Positions 56,540-64,000 of a DNA stretch of 64,000 nt are shown one piece after another; positions within the stretch are counted from its first letter, which is position 1, and the number at the start of each line of letters is the position of its first letter. The position numbers were made by a program, and so were the translations under genes. The notes under the pieces were generated by a model. It did no database searches and was not told the origin of the DNA. It was given only the letters and a program-made list of their open reading frames with translations. Source of the DNA: Oikopleura dioica (taxonomy: Eukaryota > Chordata > Appendicularia > Copelata > Oikopleuridae); assembly GCA_907165135.1 (NCBI GenBank), contig OU015566.1, forward strand, positions 5,125,808-5,189,807. Reading direction: 5' to 3'.

Positions 56540-58033
56540 AAACCAATGGTCAATTGGCAATGATTGATCGAGCGAAGAGCACGCTGAATTCTCGACTTGA
56601 TACTGGATTAAGGCGTACATTCTTTTCAAAATTTAGCCTTCTGAAATATCCAAGAACACTCCCTGCAGGAAAATAAATCGCTCTAATGACTCTCTTTTTT
56701 CAGATGCGGCCGCTTTATACCTCGAACTAATTGAATGCGGAGAGGATAAACCGTAGTATGGAAAAATGTTTCGGTAAAAGCGACCGAAATATAAATCACT
56801 TTCAAGGGGTCAAATGTGATAAATATTTCGGCAGGCAGCCGAAAGAATCTTACAAAAATTTTTAGGAAAAAATATTAATAAAAATATATTAATAAAAAAA
56901 CGTTTTTAGGAAAAATATTTCGGTACGAGCCGAAATAAAAATCAGAAATTGATGTCTTTTGAGCAATAAAGTTTCGGCAGGTTTCTCAATTCTCATCCTG
57001 ATGAACCCTTGTATGTGCATTGAATGAGTTTGGCTTCTGATGAGTTTTCACCTCAAAAATCTCGAGTTATTTTCTGTTCTCATATTAGAAGAAGATCATT
57101 TCTCGGGCATTATTTTGGAAAAATGGTGGAACCCGATGGTTAAAAATTAAAATCGTAGTATTTGCTAAAATAAAGGTTAGGGTTAGGGGGCACCAGCAGA
57201 AATGACGGAACAAACTTACCCGAGGGGGATAGGCTAGGGTTAGTTAGGGTTACTGAAGGTGACCCTAATTAACCCTAGACTGGACCCCGGCATCTTAGGC
57301 CCGAAGGGGCGGAGCCCCGAGGTAGGGGCAATTAGATATGATAATTTTCTTCCAAAAGCATCGATGAGATTATATGATCGTCAACGCATTTTTTGCCGAA
57401 ATGTTTTTGCTTGATACGGACTAAAAAGTGAAAAAGATTTCGGTTGCCTGCCGAAACATTTTGCTCAAAAAGGGGTAAAAATGAAAGAAAGTTTCGGCTG
57501 TTACCGAAATATTAATCAGAAAATAAACTCACCATATTTCGGTAGTTTTACCGAAACATTTTTCCTTACTACCGGATAAACCACGAACCGTCATTTCCGG
57601 CCTTGTCAAGCATGTTCCCTTGGAAGAGATGCAGAACAGAATGGTCGTCCTTCTGTGCAACCTCAAGCCGGCGAAAATGAGAGGAATCGTTTCCGAAGCA
57701 ATGATCATGGGCGCTTCTACGCCAGAGTAGTAGTCCCGGGCGATCTTGTCAAAGTGCCAGGCTTCGAAGGTGAGTGTCTTCCTTGATTGCAGTGGCAAAA
57801 ATTAAATTCAGGCGAACCCGACGAACTAATCAACCCAACGAGTAAAAAAGCAGTCTTCGTGTTCGAGCAAGTTGTCCCAGGATTAAAGACGAACGACAAA
57901 TGCCAAGCCACATTTAACGTAACTACAGCTGAATTAAACAAGTCCTAAATAGCTTTTTAAGGATGTCGCCTGGGAAGTTGCCGGAAAGGGCTTTGTCCCC
58001 TCCGCTAATTTGACTAATGTTCAAGTCAAATAA
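56540..58033 (+). pseudogene. AIMP1: AIMP1 (p43/EMAP-II)-like tRNA-synthetase complex protein, split by a MITE
   Basis: AIMP1 is a scaffold of the multi-tRNA-synthetase complex with a C-terminal EMAP-II tRNA-binding domain. Visible: NSRLDTG (family SRLDLRIG), KYPRTLPA / DAAALYLELIECGEDKP (family HPDADSLYVEEVDVGE), then after the [24 protein letters not shown] then [51 protein letters not shown] and VAWEVAGKGFVPSANLTNVQ to a stop at 58033. The intron before DAAAL has GA at its donor (GCAG/GAAAAT ... TTTCAG). Lesions: the 821-bp MITE and a frame-changing deletion of about 10 residues at STPE/VVPGD. Confidence 0.9.
56753..57573. mobile_element. MITE with TTTCGG repeats and telomere-like core, in an AIMP1-like exon
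   Basis: Inverted ends GTAGTATGGAAAAATG and GGTAGTAAGGAAAAATG followed by TTTCGGTAAAA; further TTTCGGC/GCCGAAA copies inside. Target duplication GGATAAACC is perfect (56744-56752, 57574-57582), 8 or 9 bp depending on the terminal base. Removal restores [11 protein letters not shown]. The core holds GGTTAGGGTTAGGG and a hairpin of TTAGGG-like repeats. Confidence 0.9.
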
Positions 58034-58344
58034 GCGATCTAAAGAAAGACCGTCGATTCACTAGGCTGCTACTCAAAATACTTGATAGGGACAATTTGAA
58101 ATTAATAATAATCACCTTTCTACTTTAAGAATTTTGATGAATCGAATCGTTTTTCGCCGAATCGTTCCTTTTGCTAGTTTATCCTCGATCCAGGTAAAAA
58201 GAACGATTTAATTCGAGGTGATTTTAAAGCGATTGAAAGCTCTTCTGGAACGAGAAGGAATCGAGAAATGTGTTGGCGAAAGATAGAAGCTACATAATCG
58301 AAGATTCCTCTGGAACGATTGAATATTGAAACTCGTACAAGAAA

Positions 58345-59043
58345 ATGCGATTATTTGGGTATTTCGGCTGTCCTTACTGCGCCAATGTAAGGGCCTATCT
58401 TAAATTTCGGGGAATCGACAACAAAGACGTCGAAGTCAGCATTGGCAAGCCAGAGCTGAAAGGTGTCATTGAAAACTACTTACAGTGGCATGCGCGGGTT
58501 CCGCCCTATCCAAGTTCTTCTAGACAGGGCGGCAACGCAGCACGATTTTTGTTCAATTTCAGAAAGAGCTAATACAAAAGTTCTTCTAGATAGGGCGGGA
58601 GTCGTGCACGCTCGAATAGGGCGGAACCCGCGCATGCCACTGTACAAGGTAAATTGCTTGTTCCTTTTGGCAAAGAATAGTCATTTTTAGTGCCCGTCCT
58701 CGCCTTCTACAACAACAGCAGTAGCGAGCCCGACGCAGTAGTGAAGGACTCCGGAGCGATCGTCTCGACTCTGGAGCAAGTGCTCCGATTAGTGGCCGAG
58801 CCGATGAGCGAAATCGCCAAATAATACTTCGACGAAAAGGGCAAATTCATCAAGAGCAAGGTGCCGATCCTGACGAAAGACAGTAAATTCGTTCAAGACG
58901 GAATTCTATATATCGAAGCTTTTGCAGTAATCAACTTGACGGAAGGGACGAGCGCTTGGGAGCAGTACGAACAGAGTCCCGAGCTGATGCAGTGGTACTA
59001 CTCAGTCCAGCACGCGGTCGACACTCATCAGGGCATGCTCTAA
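58345..59043 (+). pseudogene. PTGES2: PTGES2-like (membrane-associated prostaglandin E synthase 2), shortened
   Basis: PTGES2 has a glutaredoxin-like domain and a GST-like C-terminal domain. Visible: MRLFGYFGCPYCANVRAYLK (family TLYQYKTCPFCSKVRAFLD, CxxC kept), VEVSIGKPELKGVIENYLQ, then VPVLAFYNN, VVKDSGAIVSTLEQVLRLVA (family LNDSSVIISALKTYL), EPMSEIAK, an in-frame TAA, YFDEKGKFIK, then NLTEGTSAWEQYEQSPELMQ and WYYSVQHAV (family [29 protein letters not shown]). The central GST part is missing. A TA-flanked MITE splits the first exon just before its donor. Confidence 0.75.
58483..58642. mobile_element. Tc1/mariner-type MITE in a PTGES2-like exon
   Basis: The ends are CAGTGGCATGCGCGGGTTCC and its perfect complement; internal CCGCCCTAT / ATAGGGCGG repeats. 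Flanked by TA on both sides (58481-58482, 58643-58644), as for Tc1/mariner elements. Removing it gives NYLQ and then an intact GTAAAT donor. Confidence 0.9.
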
Positions 59044-59218
59044 GCACTGGCCCCACTGAATCACTTTTACACTTGAAAAACCGTCCAAACTTCATTCTTC
59101 AAAAGATAACTAACCAAGGAATCAAGGCCCAAGCTTGTAAAATTACTAGATGTTTTGAATGCGGTGATGGTTGATTTTTACAAGCTTTGAAGCTGTTATC
59201 ATTCGTCTTCATTTTAGA

Positions 59219-60228
59219 ATGTCAAGCAATGTCACAAAAATCGTTGAAGAAAACAAGAAAAGCAGACACTACAGTCTTTCTCTCAGCGACAAGAGCATCA
59301 CCCAACTGACGCAGATTTCTTCCGACTTCAGCCAACTGCAGCACCTCTCCGAGCTCATTCTCGCGCACAACGGCCTCAAACAGCTCGCTGCTTCGATCAC
59401 AAACTTAAAGAATCTCAAACTGCTCAACTGCTTCAACAATGAGCTCGTCGAGCTTCCCGGAAACTTCTCGGAGGTGAATTCAAGAGCGCGATTCTTTTCT
59501 AGAAGCCCTTGTTTTAGCTGCAAGAGCTGAGTAATCTCAATTTGGGAATGAACAAGCTTCAGCGCCTGCCGAACAGCTTCCACAAACTCGCCAAGCTCGA
59601 AATACTCGACTTGACGTAAAACAACTTCAACGAAACAGTTTGCGAGCTCCTTTATAAGGTAACTCTCAGTCAGTCGCGTTTTTCCTATTTTTGTAGTCGC
59701 TGCGCGCGTTGTACGTTTCCGACAACGACTTCCACCATCTTCCTTAAAAGTGGCCCAATTAAAGAGACTTCAAATTCTTTGCGCAAGAGATAACGAGATA
59801 ACGCTCATTCCGCCGGAAATCGCAATAATGGACAATTTAACAGAGCTTCATTTACAGGTACTTGATTACTTCGTTTAGAATCGTATTTCATTTGGATCTT
59901 GCAGGGCAATTTGCTGAGTCTACTTCCGCCGCAGCTTCCAGTGCTCGTCGGGAAGAAGCTCAAAATTCTGAGAGTGGAGAGGAACTAGTTCGTCCGACCG
60001 ATCGAAGAAAACAGGAAAAAGGCCAACAAGCGCTGTAGATTATCTCCGCTCCGACCGTAAGACAGCTCTTCTTGATAGGCTTCCTTTGAGGCTCAAAGTT
60101 TGAGCGCAATTCAGAGTACTGCATCTTCTACAACCGCGAAGGAGGCGACCAGAACGCGAAGCCCTCTGCCGAGCGGCGCAAAGAGCGGGAGAAGAAGCGG
60201 CAAGTCACCCGCCCAGTCCAGGCTTGAT
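59219..60228 (+). pseudogene. RSU1: RSU1-like leucine-rich-repeat protein, decayed
   Basis: RSU1 is an LRR adaptor of the PINCH-ILK-parvin focal-adhesion complex. The start at 59219 gives MSSNVTKIVEENKKSRHYSL; LRRs follow: LSELILAHNGLKQLAASITN, LKNLKLLNCFNNELVELPGN, LSNLNLGMNKLQRLPNSFHK, LEILDLT*NNFNE, LRALYVSDNDFHHLP, LQILCARDNEITLIPPEI, LTELHLQGNLLSLLPPQL. A charged tail (KPSAERRKEREKKRQVTRPV) ends at 60228. It matches RSU1 repeat for repeat (NLGMNRLNTLP, RALYLSDNDFEILP, LHIQGNRLTVLPPEL). Nonsense codons replace the Tyr of LTYNN (TAA) and the Trp of NNPWV (TAG); there is a frame break after HHLP. Short introns are kept. Confidence 0.87.
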
Positions 60229-60560
60229 CTGATTCTGTACCTTTTTTGCATGTTCTGTCTGGCAGCACTTCCAATATCCACCAGCGCTACTTTCATCGTC
60301 ATCAAAAACTCCCTTCAGTGCACTGACCTCTCTCTCTTCTACGCTTGATCATTCTAACTGGCCAATTTAAGGAACTCCCGTTGAAACTGGTCCACTTTTG
60401 AAAGGTTGCTGGGAAGTTCCTTAATTGGCAAATGGTTCCTTTTCTTCTAATAAATTCGGTTTCTTCAAAATATTTTTTATTCGTATTTTCAGAATTGGCG
60501 ATTGAAATAAGCCATCCCTTTTGTTTTTACGAATATTGAGAATGATTACTAAAGGAGGAA
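60229..60560. other. Spacer with a hairpin
   Basis: GCCAATTTAAGGAACTCCC near 60361 faces GGGAAGTTCCTTAATTGGC near 60411, a near-perfect stem of about 18 bp. No gene recognised. Confidence 0.5.
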
Positions 60561-61545
60561 TCAAACGAGGAATTTACGGGTGTATGGCGCCCAGGTTATG
60601 CGGCCGTCCTTGAGTTCCTGAAAGACATGGCCAGCGCGAAGGAAGACGAAGACTCGGCCTTCCGGTCGGTAATGTCGATGGACAAGTCAGCGTTTAGCCG
60701 AAACGATCGGAACTAAGAGAACCTCTCGCAAAACAGTGTAACGGTTACTTCTATCTCGTCGAGTAGATCGCGGCCGATCGACGCCGAGAGAATTAACGCA
60801 GGCTTCGTTGTCAACTTCAAAAAGAAATACTCTATCAAGGTCACTATTTTCTGCACAAAGAATTATCCAAACTTGTTTTCAGTACAACTGCGAAAGCAAC
60901 GGGCTCTGGCGGCTCTTTGAACGTCTCTCAAGCGGGTCTCATTCGAGAAACTCTTTTCGCTATGGAAAACATCCCCGGCCTCTTCATTTGCTACGACGAC
61001 AACGTCAATTCACTTTACAGATACCGACTCAAGGAGAAATGACAGAGTAGACAGTCGCGATCGATCAGATGTGGAGTCGCTGGGCGCGTTGGGCTTTCAC
61101 GGGGAGACGCTCGGTTCGTGTACCAATTGGTATTCGAATACCAAAATTGGTATTCAAATACCAAAATTGGTATTCGAATACCAAATTTCCTCAAAAGTCC
61201 AAATTTGATGTAGCAAAAGAGACCCTATGCGCTCCGCGCCTGTCTTGTAGGAACTTTTGCGAGTAGTTTAGTAGTTTTTTGAAGGAAAAAATATGATCTG
61301 GTAAAAATATGGTATTCGAATACCAATTTTTGGTATTCGAATACCAAAAAATTTTGGTACACGAATCGAGCGTCCCCGCTTTCACGTTCGCGAAATCAGC
61401 GCCTTTATCGCGCAGCACGAGAAGCAGGAAGGATGATTGGAAGCGCTGGTCAGCAGAATTCGAGCTGGGACTTTTCCAAGTTTATGCGGCGGAGTATGAT
61501 GGCAAAAAGACCAAGAAAGAGGACTTGCGAAATTGATGCTTCCGA
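60561..61545 (+). pseudogene. TUBGCP3: Gamma-tubulin complex protein (GCP3-like) fragment, split by a MITE
   Basis: GCPs bind gamma-tubulin and nucleate microtubules. Pieces: AAVLEFLKDMASAKEDEDSA; GGSLNVSQAGLIRETLFAME then NIPGLFICYDDNVNSLYRYR (family ASLVREILYVFQGIDGKFIK); and ESLGALGFHVREISAFIAQH (family RLAELGWLHNKIRKYTDQ) across the MITE. Stops and frameshifts throughout. The identification rests on two adjacent weak-to-moderate motif matches in the right order, so it is tentative. Confidence 0.48.
61101..61377. mobile_element. hAT-type MITE, family 1, copy 2, in the GCP3-like exon
   Basis: The ends are GGGGAGACGCTCGG and GAGCGTCCCC (complementary), with four or five TTGGTATTCGAATACCAA palindromes. 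The 8-bp target duplication GCTTTCAC is perfect (61093-61100, 61378-61385). Removal restores LGALGFHVREIS. Confidence 0.93.
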
Positions 61546-61751
61546 AGCACGAGAATAGACAACTTTAACCGCTGCTGTTTAAGATTTCCAGAATGACTAA
61601 ATTATAAACACCATAACAGTGTTTTCGGCTTGGTCTACGGGAGTTTTTCTGAAAACGGGTGTGGGTGGGGATGGGGACAGGCAAAGTCATGATGTCTCAT
61701 TATTTGGCGGGAGACTCTGTCTGTCTGCGATCAGGCAGGCTCCCTTTAATG

Positions 61752-64000
61752 TTATGCTTGTAGTGTAGAGGGCCCAAGTTAGTCTTAGAGCGTGGGCGCG
61801 ACTAGGGTTATGCTTGTAGAGGGCCCAAGTTAGTCTTAGAGCGTGGGCGCGACTAGGGTTATGCTTGTAGAGGGCCCAAGTTAGTCTTAGAGCGTGGGCG
61901 CGACTAGGGTTATGCTTGTAGAGGGCCCAAGTTAGTCTTAGAGCGTGGGCGCGACTAGGGTTATGCTTGTAGAGGGCCCAAGTTAGTCTTAGAGCGTGGG
62001 CGCGACTAGGGTTATGCTTGTAGAGGGCCCAAGTTAGTCTTAGAGCGTGGGCGCGACTAGGGTTATGCTTGTAGAGGGCCCAAGTTAGTCTTAGAGCGTG
62101 GGCGCGACTAGGGTTATGCTTGTAGAGGGCCCAAGTTAGTCTTAGAGCGTGGGCGCGACTAGGGTTATGCTTGTAGAGGGCCCAAGTTAGTCTTAGAGCG
62201 TGGGCGCGACTAGGGTTATGCTTGTAGAGGGCCCAAGTTAGTCTTAGAGCGTGGGCGCGACTAGGGTTATGCTTGTAGAGGGCCCAAGTTAGTCTTAGAG
62301 CGTGGGCGCGACTAGGGTTATGCTTGTAGAGGGCCCAAGTTAGTCTTAGAGCGTGGGCGCGACTAGGGTTATGCTTGTAGAGGGCCCAAGTTAGTCTTAG
62401 AGCGTGGGCGCGACTAGGGTTATGCTTGTAGAGGGCCCAAGTTAGTCTTAGAGCGTGGGCGCGACTAGGGTTATGCTTGTAGAGGGCCCAAGTTAGTCTT
62501 AGAGCGTGGGCGCGACTAGGGTTATGCTTGTAGAGGGCCCAAGTTAGTCTTAGAGCGTGGGCGCGACTAGGGTTATGCTTGTAGAGGGCCCAAGTTAGTC
62601 TTAGAGCGTGGGCGCGACTAGGGTTATGCTTGTAGAGGGCCCAAGTTAGTCTTAGAGCGTGGGCGCGACTAGGGTTATGCTTGTAGAGGGCCCAAGTTAG
62701 TCTTAGAGCGTGGGCGCGACTAGGGTTATGCTTGTAGAGGGCCCAAGTTAGTCTTAGAGCGTGGGCGCGACTAGGGTTATGCTTGTAGAGGGCCCAAGTT
62801 AGTCTTAGAGCGTGGGCGCGACTAGGGTTATGCTTGTAGAGGGCCCAAGTTAGTCTTAGAGCGTGGGCGCGACTAGGGTTATGCTTGTAGAGGGCCCAAG
62901 TTAGTCTTAGAGCGTGGGCGCGACTAGGGTTATGCTTGTAGAGGGCCCAAGTTAGTCTTAGAGCGTGGGCGCGACTAGGGTTATGCTTGTAGAGGGCCCA
63001 AGTTAGTCTTAGAGCGTGGGCGCGACTAGGGTTATGCTTGTAGAGGGCCCAAGTTAGTCTTAGAGCGTGGGCGCGACTAGGGTTATGCTTGTAGAGGGCC
63101 CAAGTTAGTCTTAGAGCGTGGGCGCGACTAGGGTTATGCTTGTAGAGGGCCCAAGTTAGTCTTAGAGCGTGGGCGCGACTAGGGTTATGCTTGTAGAGGG
63201 CCCAAGTTAGTCTTAGAGCGTGGGCGCGACTAGGGTTATGCTTGTAGAGGGCCCAAGTTAGTCTTAGAGCGTGGGCGCGACTAGGGTTATGCTTGTAGAG
63301 GGCCCAAGTTAGTCTTAGAGCGTGGGCGCGACTAGGGTTATGCTTGTAGAGGGCCCAAGTTAGTCTTAGAGCGTGGGCGCGACTAGGGTTATGCTTGTAG
63401 AGGGCCCAAGTTAGTCTTAGAGCGTGGGCGCGACTAGGGTTATGCTTGTAGAGGGCCCAAGTTAGTCTTAGAGCGTGGGCGCGACTAGGGTTATGCTTGT
63501 AGAGGGCCCAAGTTAGTCTTAGAGCGTGGGCGCGACTAGGGTTATGCTTGTAGAGGGCCCAAGTTAGTCTTAGAGCGTGGGCGCGACTAGGGTTATGCTT
63601 GTAGAGGGCCCAAGTTAGTCTTAGAGCGTGGGCGCGACTAGGGTTATGCTTGTAGAGGGCCCAAGTTAGTCTTAGAGCGTGGGCGCGACTAGGGTTATGC
63701 TTGTAGAGGGCCCAAGTTAGTCTTAGAGCGTGGGCGCGACTAGGGTTATGCTTGTAGAGGGCCCAAGTTAGTCTTAGAGCGTGGGCGCGACTAGGGTTAT
63801 GCTTGTAGAGGGCCCAAGTTAGTCTTAGAGCGTGGGCGCGACTAGGGTTATGCTTGTAGAGGGCCCAAGTTAGTCTTAGAGCGTGGGCGCGACTAGGGTT
63901 ATGCTTGTAGAGGGCCCAAGTTAGTCTTAGAGCGTGGGCGCGACTAGGGTTATGCTTGTAGAGGGCCCAAGTTAGTCTTAGAGCGTGGGCGCGACTAGGG
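61752..64000. repeat. 51-bp satellite array, about 44 units, continuing past the window
   Basis: The unit starts TTATGCTTGTAGAGGGCCCA and ends GCGTGGGCGCGACTAGGG. The first unit has four extra bases (TAGTGTAGAG); from 61808 on I see no change of period and essentially no sequence change. Each unit carries CTAGGGTTA across the unit boundary and GCGTGGGCG. Because 51 is divisible by three, one minus-strand frame stays open through the whole array (PSRAHALRLTWALYKHN per unit) without a start codon. Confidence 0.97.

Noticed and set aside
24317-61377. All exonic MITEs as spliced introns
   Set aside because: Only the 25224-25838 element offers plausible splice ends; the 3604 and 24317 elements would need CT-AG, and the 56753, 58483 and 61101 elements offer no AG at the restoring position.

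Overview
The window is animal nuclear DNA, most likely from a larvacean tunicate (Oikopleura-like). Support: many genes recognisable as human homologues (UBA1, EMC8/9, KDM1, BRAP, MCM4, ORC3, ORC5, PLC-delta, AIMP1, RSU1 and others); most introns only about 40-60 bp; at least one apparent GA-AG intron (in the AIMP1-like gene); and dense small inverted-repeat transposons (MITEs). The species call is inference. The gene identities come from remembered family motifs, not from a database search.

Layout. 0.5-5.5 kb, minus strand: a UBA1-like remnant fused to a small mitochondrial-type gene, an EMC8/9-like gene, and a KDM1/LSD1-like pseudogene split by a MITE. 6-9.5 kb, plus strand: GTF3C6-like, UPF0489/C5orf22-like and BRAP-like genes. 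12-16.3 kb: SLC26A11-like and choline/ethanolamine-kinase-like pseudogenes. 16.3-20.1 kb: no convincing gene. 20.1-24.8 kb: POGLUT2/3-like, MCM4-like and SLC35A-like remnants. 25.2-32.8 kb: an otherwise intact gene of unknown function with a zinc-finger-like N-terminus and introns packed with MITEs. 33.3-36.6 kb: a coiled-coil gene and a PLC-delta gene. 37-38.3 kb: palindromic elements. 38.4-40.9 kb, minus strand: a CREC-family (calumenin/reticulocalbin) gene and an unknown gene. 40.4-50.4 kb: a near-identical 4.96 kb direct tandem duplication. 50-56 kb: a second KDM1-like copy, an ORC3-ORC5 pair and a third KDM1-like fragment. 56-61.5 kb: ZDHHC16-, AIMP1-, PTGES2-, RSU1- and GCP3-like remnants. 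61.75 kb to the end: a 51-bp satellite that runs off the window.

Most genes are broken by nonsense codons, one-base frameshifts and internal deletions, but their exon-intron structure is kept, so they are not retrocopies. The same block (KDM1-like, GTF3C6-like, UPF0489-like) occurs inverted at 3.3-7.8 kb and twice at 42-52 kb. At least six MITEs sit inside former coding exons; removing the element plus one target-site copy restores the reading frame. The genes therefore do not form a pathway. The block looks like a decaying, duplication-rich compartment such as subtelomeric DNA or a non-recombining sex-chromosome region. Collapsed or haplotypic assembly remains possible for the 4.96 kb repeat.
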